IMG/VR virus record: IMGVR_UViG_3300028394_000175
Location: 1-36,599 of that record
Length of the DNA: 36,599 nucleotides
Reading direction: 5' to 3' (one strand)
Source of the DNA: a virus
Positions 1 to 8,815 of this stretch are shown in pieces. The stretch's first letter is position 1. Every line of letters begins with the position of its first letter. The translations under genes and the position numbers were made by a program. A model generated the notes under the pieces. The model ran no database searches. It was not told the origin of the DNA and saw only the letters and a list, made by a program, of their open reading frames with translations.

Positions 1-51
1 TCCCCAACGAGCTGAAGGCGGAATCGGGCGACAAGATCCTGCCTAAGTTCA
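1..51. repeat. Terminal direct repeat, left copy (circular overlap)
   Basis: These 51 bases are identical to the last 51 bases of the window (36549-36599). Joining the two copies gives an uninterrupted reading frame across the junction. The simplest reading is an assembly overlap of a circular or circularly permuted molecule, not a biological long terminal repeat. Confidence 0.95.
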
Positions 52-587
52 AAAAGCTGGTCGCTTGGATCGATAGCCAGCGCCTCGTCTCTGTAGATGA
101 TCGCGTTCTAATTAACTCAACCCCGAACGGATCTCTCGTTTCTATGGTGGATCGGCCGCCGACAATCTCTACTCCACTGCAAGTCCGATTTAACGGGACA
201 AAGTTTTTCAGCGTCAGCGAAGGCTACATCAACGGCAAACTGCCTCAAATCAAACCCAGCACAGGCCAACTGCAAGACATCGTCGACCCAGACGGCGTGC
301 CAGCCCCGCCAGCAAAACTACCGGCAGAACGCCCTATCCTAGTGTGCGCCCTTGTTACATTCACCGAAACATTCGCCCTTAAATCCAGCGAGATCGTTTG
401 CAGAAAGCCTAACGAGATCCCACGTACGGGCAGTGCAAATTACGTCGCAAAAGATAAAACCACCTCTGGCCTAATCCCTCTGGCTTACTTGCGTAAAAAT
501 AATTTCATTCAGTTCGTTACGCACAACCTGCAGGTGAGGGCTTATCTGCATAACGGATCGCACCGGGTGATCTACTGGCCTGCGTGA
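1..587 (+). CDS. Tail-module protein of unknown function, spans the circle junction (main part)
   Basis: This is codons 3 onward of a 196-aa protein whose ATG lies at 36545 on the other side of the junction; position 3 is in frame. An internal ATG at 144 would give only 147 aa, but the upstream codons are open and the ATG at 36545 overlaps the previous stop as ATGA, so the longer form is preferred. I recognise no domain. The protein is soluble-looking, has a proline-rich stretch near the middle (PAPPAKLPAERP) and lacks a signal peptide or membrane segment. It overlaps the next gene by 4 bases at 584. Its place between the tape-measure-side genes and the fibre-like genes suggests a baseplate or tail-tip component; this is inference from position only. 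Confidence 0.8.
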   Translation, partial: PNELKAESGDKILPKFKKLVAWIDSQRLVSVDDRVLINSTPNGSLVSMVDRPPTISTPLQVRFNGTKFFSVSEGYINGKLPQIKPSTGQLQDIVDPDGVPAPPAKLPAERPILVCALVTFTETFALKSSEIVCRKPNEIPRTGSANYVAKDKTTSGLIPLAYLRKNNFIQFVTHNLQVRAYLHNGSHRVIYWPA

Positions 588-1615
588 AATACACATCACG
601 GCTATGGCAAAAGCTACTGCACAAGGTGGAGCAGTATCTGCCTATCAAATTTGATTACACCGGAGCCGGTATCCGACCGCACCCATGGCAGATTCAGGCA
701 CAGTATTACACCGATCCGATCGCAAACATCTCCTACTGGCGGGCGTCCTTGTCGCCGGGCTTAGTTAACGGATTCCCAGCTAAAATTACGATGCAATACT
801 CGGATGCTCCGCTGGCCGCGCAAGAGCGTATAAGGCTAGAAAACATTGAGGCCAAAAAGCCTGCACCTAAAAAGACGGATCGAGTGGCCATCTATCTGGA
901 CGAGCAGGCGGCTGTAAAACTATCTTTCCGCAAGATAGGATCTGATGCCGACCCGTCATCCATCACGGCAAACGCAGGCAGCGGAAACATCACCGGCGTA
1001 TTTGAGAAGGTGCCCGACTTCTTTAAGAGGCTAGGGGTGGCAGATGCTAAAACAGATATTCTGGCCGAGAAGGCTGAAACCCAACGCCTTCTACTAGCGT
1101 GCGATATAGTCCTAAATCAGCCGCGAGTATCCCTGACAAACTCAATCTCAATCTCTGCCGCATCGATCAGTACTACGCTTGTCAGTATTAACCCAGGATT
1201 CCTGTCTCCTGCCGATCGCGAGGCGACTGTTACTGCGTTGCCTAAGTATGTCGTTCCAACTGAAACCACTAACTTTGCCGATTTGTTCTTTCAACGATTT
1301 TTAGACAGTTCGACAGATCGGCTGCACTTAAGCACCGTCTATCTTTTGTCGCCTGTTCTTCCTTTGTTAGATCCGACAGACCTGTCTGAATGGCAGCCTT
1401 ATATTCAATACAACTGCCATCACAATCTAGTTCACGCGACAAAGCAGATCGAGAAGCGTGACGAATTTACCCCGTTGAGCCTAGTTCTTCCATTTGCGGG
1501 CGGAGTCGCCCAGCCGATCTTTGACTATATCTTGGCCGAAAACAACTTCTTTGCCCAAGCGGCTTTGGACTTCTATCAGCAACGCAACCTAGCAGGAAAG
1601 TTTTACGCCGTATGA
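584..1615 (+). CDS. Tail-module protein, 343 aa, function unknown
   Basis: GTG start at 584 overlaps the upstream TGA as GTGA, the usual coupling in this genome. I do not recognise a domain. The protein is acidic-neutral, without signal peptide or membrane helix. It has a middle section rich in S, I and T (around residues 180-200) that looks like beta structure, and a C-terminal part with many aromatic residues (SEWQPYIQYNCHH). It is encoded between an unknown small tail gene and the fibre-like genes, in the late structural operon. A baseplate hub or tail-tip role is plausible from position, but nothing in the sequence proves it. Confidence 0.8.
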   Translation: MKYTSRLWQKLLHKVEQYLPIKFDYTGAGIRPHPWQIQAQYYTDPIANISYWRASLSPGLVNGFPAKITMQYSDAPLAAQERIRLENIEAKKPAPKKTDRVAIYLDEQAAVKLSFRKIGSDADPSSITANAGSGNITGVFEKVPDFFKRLGVADAKTDILAEKAETQRLLLACDIVLNQPRVSLTNSISISAASISTTLVSINPGFLSPADREATVTALPKYVVPTETTNFADLFFQRFLDSSTDRLHLSTVYLLSPVLPLLDPTDLSEWQPYIQYNCHHNLVHATKQIEKRDEFTPLSLVLPFAGGVAQPIFDYILAENNFFAQAALDFYQQRNLAGKFYAV

Positions 1616-1806
1616 GCCTAGACAAGTCAGCCGAGCGTCGCAAAAAGATCATCGAGGAAAACCGCAGGCTGCGGAAGCTAGGCGTTTTGCAACTGACTGA
1701 GCCCGGGCCGTGGTATCCCATCGCTCTCGGCGTGCAGTTCGACCCCTCATTCTTTAAGGGCTTTACAGAGCAGGAGACGGGGATTGACACGCCTCCCGCA
1801 AAGTAA
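1612..1806 (+). CDS. Small hypothetical protein, 64 aa, tail module
   Basis: ATG at 1612 overlaps the preceding TGA as ATGA, and the gene ends three bases before the next ATG (1809). The N-terminal half is highly charged and probably helical (SAERRKKIIEENRRLRKLG); the C-terminal half has a PGPWYPIALGVQF stretch. The opposite strand is also open here but has no supporting context. No known family; tight packing between structural genes supports a real gene. Confidence 0.65.
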   Translation: MSLDKSAERRKKIIEENRRLRKLGVLQLTEPGPWYPIALGVQFDPSFFKGFTEQETGIDTPPAK

Positions 1807-1808
1807 CC

Positions 1809-4184
1809 ATGGCCACACTCCTTTACGGTAACATCTCCCAGAAAACGGCCAGCTACACGATTGAGCCTGGTTCGATTACCCTGCCTACAGTCGTGCAGGG
1901 AGATACCTTTACGCTTGCGGTGCGCCTTACCGAGACGTCTAACAACACCACCACAGTCACCGCGCCTTCCATCTACTCCGCTCGTCTCAGCTATGGCCCG
2001 GTGGATGTGGCACCTACGGCTGGCACGTTCAAAGTGCGGGTCAACGCAGTTACATCCAGCGCTATAACCTTAGGATCTACGGCCGCCAGCGTGGCCGCCA
2101 TCCTCAACACCATCTCAGCCGCTACCGGCTGGAGCGTCACGGAAGATCAAGGCTCCTACATCGTAGGCAGGACGGCCAACTGGACAACCACAAGCGGCAT
2201 CACCATCGTTCAAAACGAGCTAATCCCAGACAGCTTTGTCCGGGTGACTAGCTATTCCGCAAACAACACTTTCTACCAAGAGCTGCGGCCGATGCAGTCG
2301 CCGTTAGCTTATACTAGCGCATTCGGGCTAATCGTTCCGCCCGCTCCTACCATCACCCGCGTAGTCACTGGATATAGCGACTCCACCACGGGCGTTTTTG
2401 TGAACGAGGTGCAACGGCTTTACATCCCGCCAGCGTTTGATACCACCTATCAGATCTATCGCGGGACAGCTCGCACCGCCTTGCTCAGCAAGGACGATGG
2501 GTCGACTGAGATCGAAGCCGCGCTGATGCAAGGCTGCGTCACGGTCGGGGCAGGGGAGATCTTCCTAGTTACCAACCCACAAAACTACACCGCCGACATT
2601 GAGTTCGCAGGCGCTATGAGTGGAGCGACCCACAGCTTGCTAACGGTGGCTGTGCCTATATCGCCACAGGGCGACGTCACATTCGATCTGGATCTAAATA
2701 CCCAGGGGATGCTGGCCGCTTTGCGTGGCGATTTTGAGGTCACGCATCCGCTGACTTGCGAAATCGGAATTAACTACGGATCAGTAGCTACGCCCAACGT
2801 GCAGTACGTCACCGTGTTCCAGCAGAACATGACCGTGCAGGCCGACGGTGCTTGGACAGGATTGGCAGCCGCACAGCGGATCAACTGGCTCAATCCGCCG
2901 CAGCCGGTCAACTATATCCCTTTTACGACAGACCAGGTCATCACCGGCATTCAGAGCTTTACCGCAGTTGTGACAGGCGCAGGCCCGTGGACGATCGCAC
3001 ACAATCTAGGCACGGAAGCGATCCACGTCACTGTTAGAGAAAATGTTTCTGGTGGGGCTATACTACAGCAAACATCTCCATACGTAGGTGTGGGAGATAT
3101 TTCTGTCAGCAGTTCGACGAGTCAGTCAATCATTGTCACAAGACTTATAGGAACAGTACCAACAGCCGGCTGGGCCGTAATGATCTCCTCCGCAGGGCCG
3201 ACAAGCGTGTTCCAGGCGCACACCCATACGATTGCTCAAGTTGTAGATTTACAAGATACGCTAAACGCAATCGGCACACGGCTAACTACACTAGAGAACG
3301 TCCTGCCTAATGGCGTGGGGATCATTAACCAATCCGGCGTGAATACCACTCCGCTAACCATGACCATCCCGGCACGCTCTGAGGTGCTGTTCTCGCAAGA
3401 TATAGAAGGCGCTTGGGGAGATGGCGGAATCGATCAGTCGAAACTACCCGTCCGTGGCCCTAGCTTACTGCGATCATTCTCCGGCCTAGCAAATAACTCT
3501 AACATTACGACAGCACCGACGGCCGCCGGAGCCTACATTTATTCTGGCGGGATTGAGCTGGCACCTATGGGCTACATCCCTGGCGATACCGTGCCACCCA
3601 GCGGGATCGTTATTTACGACGAAGGCCGCATTTACCAAGGCCGCCAAGATGGAACAAACAAAACCTACTACCCCGTGCTCTACGAGGTTGAGCTTTTCCG
3701 CGTACCAGTTAACGCAAACCAATTTAGAGTCGGCCGGACGCTTGAGGTTAAGTTTGGCCTTATTTTACAAATGCTGGCTAAGACAGACGCCCAGTGGCGT
3801 GTAGTTATTGATGCGGCCAATTTAAGCGAGGTGACTAGCCCCGCCACCCAAGGGATGAACATCTCTAGCGCAGACTACAACCAAGACAAACTACTCGATC
3901 ACCGAGTGATGCTTACTCAAACCCTGGCGCCGCATATTCTCGGCGTGCGTCTGACGCGGTCTTTGAGTGGTGAAGATATAGTCATTACCGCAGACAAAAA
4001 CCTTTATGGAACTTACGAGAGCACCATCGGTACTCCCGCTGGAGCGAGCTTTATTTTACGTGCCCGGCTGATGAACTTTGATATTGCGAATACTGCAGAC
4101 GACGCACGCGGATGGGTGGGCTACTCCCTAAAAGGCGTCGAGAATGACACGATTGGCGGTGAAGTGAAGGTGACAATCTCATGA
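1809..4184 (+). CDS. Large tail fibre or baseplate-like structural protein, 791 aa
   Basis: ATG at 1809 follows the previous stop by two bases. The composition is rich in T, S, V, N, G and A with almost no cysteine, typical of beta-rich phage fibre proteins. Near residues 28-42 a segment VVQGDTFTLAVRLTE resembles the start of a small domain also seen in the next two genes (RQGDAHDLAVFF and EQGTDWTRDLFL), reminiscent of BppU-type upper-baseplate N-terminal domains. Around residue 475-505 a histidine/threonine-rich HTHTIAQVVDLQDTL segment leads into a short coiled coil, a common junction before a fibre's distal part. The C-terminal third may be the host-contacting domain. Function is inferred from composition and position; no specific receptor can be named. 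Confidence 0.75.
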   Translation: MATLLYGNISQKTASYTIEPGSITLPTVVQGDTFTLAVRLTETSNNTTTVTAPSIYSARLSYGPVDVAPTAGTFKVRVNAVTSSAITLGSTAASVAAILNTISAATGWSVTEDQGSYIVGRTANWTTTSGITIVQNELIPDSFVRVTSYSANNTFYQELRPMQSPLAYTSAFGLIVPPAPTITRVVTGYSDSTTGVFVNEVQRLYIPPAFDTTYQIYRGTARTALLSKDDGSTEIEAALMQGCVTVGAGEIFLVTNPQNYTADIEFAGAMSGATHSLLTVAVPISPQGDVTFDLDLNTQGMLAALRGDFEVTHPLTCEIGINYGSVATPNVQYVTVFQQNMTVQADGAWTGLAAAQRINWLNPPQPVNYIPFTTDQVITGIQSFTAVVTGAGPWTIAHNLGTEAIHVTVRENVSGGAILQQTSPYVGVGDISVSSSTSQSIIVTRLIGTVPTAGWAVMISSAGPTSVFQAHTHTIAQVVDLQDTLNAIGTRLTTLENVLPNGVGIINQSGVNTTPLTMTIPARSEVLFSQDIEGAWGDGGIDQSKLPVRGPSLLRSFSGLANNSNITTAPTAAGAYIYSGGIELAPMGYIPGDTVPPSGIVIYDEGRIYQGRQDGTNKTYYPVLYEVELFRVPVNANQFRVGRTLEVKFGLILQMLAKTDAQWRVVIDAANLSEVTSPATQGMNISSADYNQDKLLDHRVMLTQTLAPHILGVRLTRSLSGEDIVITADKNLYGTYESTIGTPAGASFILRARLMNFDIANTADDARGWVGYSLKGVENDTIGGEVKVTIS

Positions 4185-6478
4185 GCTTATATTTTGGAAC
4201 ACTAGCCGGCACCGCTGGTTCTTCTGGCTCTACAGACGCTACTGGCTCAGCCGCTAGGTTTTATAGGCCGACCGGCGTTGCCGTTGATGCAGCAGGGGCT
4301 GTCTTTGTGGCGGATCTCAGCAACCACACCATCCGCAAAGTAACTAGCGCAGGCGTAGTAACGACCCTAGCTGGCACAGCAGGTTCTTCTGGCAGCACAA
4401 ATGCCACCGGCTCCGCCGCTAGGTTTAGTAATCCCGTCGGCGTATCAGTCGATACTGCCGGCAACGTTTTCGTGGCGGATCGCAATAACCACACCATCCG
4501 AAAGGTAACTAGTGCAGGAGTGGTGACGACACTAGCAGGCACTGCTGGCTCTGCTGGCTCAACCGACGCTACTGGCTCTGCCGCTAGGTTTTATAGTCCC
4601 TACGGCGTAACAGTCGATAGTGCCGGCAACGTTTTTGTGGCGGATAGTAACAACCACACTATCCGCAAAGTAACCAGTGCAGGAGTGGTAACTACACTAG
4701 CAGGAACAGCTGGCTCTGCTGGCTCAACCGACGCTACTGGCTCTGCCGCTAGGTTTTATACTCCTGTCGGCGTTTCCGTAGATACCGCAGGAAATGTTTT
4801 TGTGGCGGATTACTCCAACCACACTATCCGCAAAGTAACTAGTGCAGGAGTGGTGACGACACTAGCAGGAACAGCTGGCAGTACTGGCAGTACAGACGCT
4901 ACTGGCTCAGCCGCTAGGTTTTATTTTCCCGCAGGCGTATCTGTCGATACTGCCGGTAACGTTTTTGTGGCGGATCTCAATAACCACACCATCCGAAAGG
5001 TAACTAGCGCTGGCGTAGTTACTACCGAGGCTGGTCTAGCTCCTAGTTCAGGCTCTAACAACGGCCTAGGCTCTGCCGCTAGGTTTTCAAATCCCTTCGG
5101 CGTATCAGTCGATACTGCCGGCAACGTTTTTGTGGCAGATTACAACAACCACACCATCCGCAATGCCGTTTCATCCGCTCCTGCCACGGTCACTCTCTCT
5201 GGCCTGTCAAAAACCTATACTGGCTCTGCCCAGGCTCCTGCCACCACCGTCTCACCGTCCGGCCTTGCTATTGAGCTGACCTACGCTGGCACGGCCGCCA
5301 GTCTTTCGGCCCCCGTCACCGCTGGCTCTTATGTAGTCACCGCCAGTGTCGTGGATAATTTCTACTACGGCACGACCAGCGGCGTAGTCACGATTAGCAA
5401 GGCTGCCCAAACCATTACCTTTGCCTCTATCCCCAGCAAGTTTGTCGGCTCGGGCGCTTTTGTCGTAGCACCCACATCGACCGCAAATCTCACCGTCGCC
5501 CTTTCCTCTAGCAACACCGCCGTCGCTACTGTCTCTGGCTTTTCTATTTCTCCTATCGGAGCTGGCACTACCACAATCTCAGCCACTCAAGCAGGCGACA
5601 CTAACTACCTAGCGGCCGCTACCGTTACCCAACTTCTCACCGCCACTACTGCCCCCATCGCGCAGACCATCGCCTTTGCTGCTCTTTCGCCTCGCCGGGT
5701 TGCGTCTTTGAAGGACGTCTACTCGGCCGCCTCCGTTATCGCTTCCAGCACCAGCCTATCTTTTACCGACGCTACTAGCGTGGCCCAGGCTAACGCTCGG
5801 TCTAACGGATCCTTTGCCCTAGTGGCCACAGCATCTTCCGGTCTGCCCGTTACCTTCACCTCCACCGTTACTGCCGTTGCCTCTATCGTGGGTAATATCT
5901 GCACCCCCGTCACTCCAGGCGTGACCAACATCGTGGCAGCCCAAGCTGGATCTACCGCTTACTCCGCTGCCTCTACCGTCACGCAATCACTCGTCATCGT
6001 GGAAAAGCAGTTCGCCTGGCTAGATCTGCGCTGGGAGCTGACCGATCTTCAGATCGATGCCCGTACCCGTGCCGTCTCAAGCGCAAAAGGGAATGGGGCC
6101 GTGCTCACCATTCGCCAGGGAGACGCTCACGACCTAGCCGTTTTCTTCACCGATCCAGCCGGGGCCGCCATCCTTATGGCGCCAACTGCGCTAAAACTTT
6201 GTATTCGCGAAAAAACAAATCGGCGTCCTGTTGTTTTGGAGACCACCGCCTTTACCCCAGCAGACTTTGGCGGCTTTGATCCGTACTATCAAATCACCTT
6301 CACGGCCAACAACGATTCGCTCCAACGCTTTGTCGCGTTTAATGGCGTAGCCGATAACTCTGACGCTATCCCAGCCATAGGCGAAGTCGAATGGATCTAC
6401 GGGGGCAAGGTCTACAGCTCCAAACCATTCACCGTGAATATCGTTCCAGAAATTGAGCGGGAAATATCGGACGTATAA
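4181..6478 (+). CDS. NHL-repeat beta-propeller tail protein with MBG- and Big-like domains, 765 aa
   Basis: ATG at 4181 overlaps the upstream stop as ATGA. Residues about 8-335 are six tandem copies of a 55-residue unit with the NHL signature GVxVDxAGNVFVAD followed by NHTIRKVTSAGVVTT; six units would close a six-blade propeller. Residues about 340-410 resemble an MBG-type domain (LSKTYTGSAQAPATTVSPSG), followed by two Big-2/cadherin-like Ig domains (SIPSKFVGSGAF..., ISATQAGDTNY). The last roughly 150 residues begin with an IRQGDAHDLAVFFTDP segment resembling domains in the genes on either side, and probably anchor the protein to the tail. Propeller and Ig modules of this kind are common in secreted bacterial proteins and suggest adhesion to host surface polymers. 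The unusual point is a host-like adhesin joined to a tail-anchoring end. No signal peptide is seen, consistent with a virion protein. Confidence 0.85.
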   Translation: MSLYFGTLAGTAGSSGSTDATGSAARFYRPTGVAVDAAGAVFVADLSNHTIRKVTSAGVVTTLAGTAGSSGSTNATGSAARFSNPVGVSVDTAGNVFVADRNNHTIRKVTSAGVVTTLAGTAGSAGSTDATGSAARFYSPYGVTVDSAGNVFVADSNNHTIRKVTSAGVVTTLAGTAGSAGSTDATGSAARFYTPVGVSVDTAGNVFVADYSNHTIRKVTSAGVVTTLAGTAGSTGSTDATGSAARFYFPAGVSVDTAGNVFVADLNNHTIRKVTSAGVVTTEAGLAPSSGSNNGLGSAARFSNPFGVSVDTAGNVFVADYNNHTIRNAVSSAPATVTLSGLSKTYTGSAQAPATTVSPSGLAIELTYAGTAASLSAPVTAGSYVVTASVVDNFYYGTTSGVVTISKAAQTITFASIPSKFVGSGAFVVAPTSTANLTVALSSSNTAVATVSGFSISPIGAGTTTISATQAGDTNYLAAATVTQLLTATTAPIAQTIAFAALSPRRVASLKDVYSAASVIASSTSLSFTDATSVAQANARSNGSFALVATASSGLPVTFTSTVTAVASIVGNICTPVTPGVTNIVAAQAGSTAYSAASTVTQSLVIVEKQFAWLDLRWELTDLQIDARTRAVSSAKGNGAVLTIRQGDAHDLAVFFTDPAGAAILMAPTALKLCIREKTNRRPVVLETTAFTPADFGGFDPYYQITFTANNDSLQRFVAFNGVADNSDAIPAIGEVEWIYGGKVYSSKPFTVNIVPEIEREISDV
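4202..5170 (+). repeat. Six tandem 165-bp coding repeats (NHL blades)
   Basis: The DNA repeats with a 165-base period, five near-identical copies and a more diverged sixth. Phrases such as ggcaacgtttttgtggcgga and aaccacaccatccgcaaagt recur in most copies. Differences are concentrated in two codon patches per unit: just before the GV of each blade and after VAD. Such long identities can expand or contract by homologous recombination and may confuse short-read assembly. Confidence 0.9.
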
Positions 6479-6813
6479 TGGCCGCCTCCTACGACATCAC
6501 GATCGAGCAGGGGACGGATTGGACGCGCGATCTATTCCTGACCACCGCCACCCAGGGGGCCATAGATCTGACTAGCCGCACGTTCTCCGCCCAGATCCGC
6601 CAGATGCCAGGGGGTACCGTAGTCACGCAGATTGCGACTAGCGTAGTATCAGCGGCAGGCGGGCAAGTGCGCCTCACCGTCACCTCGGCCGCCAGCCTGC
6701 TCGTGCCTACCAGCGGGGCGAAGTATGACCTAATTCAAGTAACTAGCGCAGGAATTGCCACCCGGTTGCTGGAAGGCGTGGTGACACTATCCCCAAGGAT
6801 TACAATACCATGA
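6478..6813 (+). CDS. Small BppU-like beta domain tail protein, 111 aa
   Basis: ATG at 6478 shares a base with the preceding TAA (TAATG). The opening YDITIEQGTDWTRDLFLT and the following pattern of alternating hydrophobics resemble single-domain phage tail proteins related to the N-terminal domain of BppU-type baseplate proteins. Similar motifs occur in the C-terminal part of the upstream NHL protein and near the N-terminus of the 1809 gene, so this module seems to have been reused within the tail tip. It overlaps the next gene by four bases. A role as adaptor between tail body and fibres is inferred. Confidence 0.7.
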   Translation: MAASYDITIEQGTDWTRDLFLTTATQGAIDLTSRTFSAQIRQMPGGTVVTQIATSVVSAAGGQVRLTVTSAASLLVPTSGAKYDLIQVTSAGIATRLLEGVVTLSPRITIP

Positions 6814-7985
6814 GCGATATTTATCTACAGATCACCGAAACGCCCACCGTCGTTACATTAAGCGCACCCGTCGTGTCTGGGACGCTTTCTTCTACCGTCA
6901 CCGTGGCAAACACCGTCACCGTGGCGCTGGACAGCAACAGCCTGAGTGCGTTGGAAAACGTGACCGTGACTGTCGGAGCCGCAATTACCGGCACCGTCAC
7001 CATCAGCAATTTTCCAGCATCACAAGCGGTTACATTTTCTGCGGTTACTATTTCAAATTTTCCAGCCACTCAAGCCGTTTCCTTGGCATCCGTTCCCACT
7101 CATGGCGTAACGCTGGCCAGCACGACAGTGACCGTCAGCTCCCTCCCCGTTATCTCTGGCACGGTGACGGCGAATCTAGCTAGTGTTGTAACAACTGATT
7201 TATATTCGGTTTCAAGTGCAGTTAAAGTAACAGGGGCGGATGGACAAGGAGTTTTGCTTGGCGGGTTAAACATTTCTAATAATCCTGAAAATGTTTATGA
7301 GGGAGGGGCAATTCCCGTTCGTGGGCAAGTCGGAATGGATGTCCCCATCTCTGGCACGGTCACAGTCGGGAACAGCGTCACCATCTCTTCTCTTCCTGTA
7401 ATTAGCGGAACTGTAACAGTTGGAGCATTTTCTAGCGTTAGTGTTGGGTCGGGTGCTTTGCTTGCTGGCGGCTTAAGATTTGGAAATGTGGTGGGATTAG
7501 CTTTAGATGGTGGAACTGGATATTTACAAGTAAAGGTCGAGTCAGCTCCCTCAATCTCTGGAACAGTTACCCTCGGAGCAGGCACGGCACAGATTGGCTC
7601 TGTCACCGCATCCATCAGCGGTACAGTGCCCATCAGCATCTCCTCCGTCACGGTTGGGAATAGCGTCACCATCGGCTCTCTCCCTGCGATTAGTGGGACG
7701 GTCACCGCAAACCTATCAATCTCATCTACCGCCATCACCTCTGGCAGTTTTACATCACTCACATCAGCCACACTCGTCCCTTCCAATACCGCTCGCAAGA
7801 TGGCAACCGTCTATAATCTTGGAGCAGGGCAGTTATTTGTGAACGCAGGAGCAACGGCAACAACGCTAGGCGGCGGGTTTATGGTGGCTTTATCCAGCGG
7901 TGATTTTTACGAGTGCGACTACACCACCACTACGCTTTCCGCAATCTTTGCCACCGCTGGAACTGCAAGTTGGGTTAGCCACTAG
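6810..7985 (+). CDS. Repeat-rich fibre protein with SGTVTV-type beta repeats, 391 aa
   Basis: ATG at 6810 overlaps the upstream TGA. The protein is dominated by degenerate short repeats of the type SSLPVISGTVTV and NSVTISSLP, with V, T, S, I and G making up most residues, as expected for a slender beta-helical or beta-stacked fibre shaft. Residues about 310-391 form a non-repetitive C-terminal domain (VYNLGAGQLFVNAGATATTLGGG), a likely knob or trimerisation domain. It lies between a BppU-like domain protein and the distal 272-aa protein. The tail fibre assignment rests on composition and neighbourhood. Confidence 0.75.
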   Translation: MSDIYLQITETPTVVTLSAPVVSGTLSSTVTVANTVTVALDSNSLSALENVTVTVGAAITGTVTISNFPASQAVTFSAVTISNFPATQAVSLASVPTHGVTLASTTVTVSSLPVISGTVTANLASVVTTDLYSVSSAVKVTGADGQGVLLGGLNISNNPENVYEGGAIPVRGQVGMDVPISGTVTVGNSVTISSLPVISGTVTVGAFSSVSVGSGALLAGGLRFGNVVGLALDGGTGYLQVKVESAPSISGTVTLGAGTAQIGSVTASISGTVPISISSVTVGNSVTIGSLPAISGTVTANLSISSTAITSGSFTSLTSATLVPSNTARKMATVYNLGAGQLFVNAGATATTLGGGFMVALSSGDFYECDYTTTTLSAIFATAGTASWVSH

Positions 7986-7996
7986 AAAGAGTAGAA

Positions 7997-8815
7997 ATGC
8001 CCTTATATTCGGCGGTCGCCCCGTTGCCAGTTAATCGAATTAAAAATAGATTATTCGACCCAGCCGCAAGGGATTATATTCTGCGAGTTGAGGCCGCAGA
8101 TGGGCAGAGACTTGAATCACAAGTGCGTGGAGCTATTAACGCATTTGTACTGGGATGCAAAGCTGACGGAATTTGGACTTCACTTGTAGCCACTTGCATT
8201 ATGGCTGGGGCAAGAACTGTTGCTGGGGCAATTACTCCTCTAGTTGGAAATGCACCCACAAACAATAATTTCGTAATTGGTGATTACAGCAGGACGCTTG
8301 GATTACTTGGCAACGACTCAAACAAATATCTTGCTACTGGCTATAATAATAACGACACAACCAATTTTCCTCAAAATGACTCGCATATTTCTTGTTATGT
8401 TTCAGCAAGTCAGACAGATGCAAGTGGTGTATTGGTTGGAAATAGTACTGCATTAGGGAATTTTTTATTAATTGCACACTCAACAACAACTAATACTATA
8501 TTTAGAAACAGAACAACCACAAATAATAGAACCGTTGCTCTAGCTCCGCTTGGATTCCAAGCAATATCAAGGGATGGCGCAACTAGTTTAATTTCAAGAC
8601 AAACATCATCTGGCGGGACAATTTCTGATTTAAGCCAAACAACGGCATCTGGCACGCCATCTAATCAATTATATGGCGTGTTTGCTTCTGGTATTGGTGG
8701 TAGTCCAACATCAGCTAGACTTTCTTTCTACTCAATCGGCAAAAACCTTTCTATTCCAAACTTAGACACCAGAGTAACAACCCTAATGTCCACTCTTGCG
8801 AGGGTTATAGTATAA
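7997..8815 (+). CDS. Distal tail/fibre tip protein, 272 aa, AT-rich
   Basis: ATG at 7997 lies eight bases after an AAGAGTAGA stretch that can act as ribosome binding site. The N-terminus (RDYILRVEAADGQ, then AINAFVLGCKADGIW and MAGARTVAGAITPLVGNAPTN) matches a conserved head region I recall from hypothetical tail-associated proteins of environmental phages; the rest is N/T/S-rich and resembles LamG/concanavalin-like beta sandwiches. The gene is clearly more AT-rich than its neighbours, suggesting recent exchange, as is common for receptor-binding genes. It is the last gene before the lysis cassette. The receptor-binding role is inferred. Confidence 0.7.
   Translation: MPLYSAVAPLPVNRIKNRLFDPAARDYILRVEAADGQRLESQVRGAINAFVLGCKADGIWTSLVATCIMAGARTVAGAITPLVGNAPTNNNFVIGDYSRTLGLLGNDSNKYLATGYNNNDTTNFPQNDSHISCYVSASQTDASGVLVGNSTALGNFLLIAHSTTTNTIFRNRTTTNNRTVALAPLGFQAISRDGATSLISRQTSSGGTISDLSQTTASGTPSNQLYGVFASGIGGSPTSARLSFYSIGKNLSIPNLDTRVTTLMSTLARVIV

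Noticed and set aside
4202-5170. CRISPR array
   Set aside because: The repeats are 165 bp, coding and in frame, without unique spacers; they are NHL blades.
4202-5170. Diversity-generating retroelement target
   Set aside because: No reverse transcriptase or template repeat was seen anywhere in the window; variation is between tandem blades and not confined to adenine positions.
7295-7798. Minus-strand open frame of 167 codons under the SGTVTV repeat gene
   Set aside because: Repetitive + strand codons of restricted composition keep the complementary frame open; the translated product is a low-complexity V/T/P string with no start signal.
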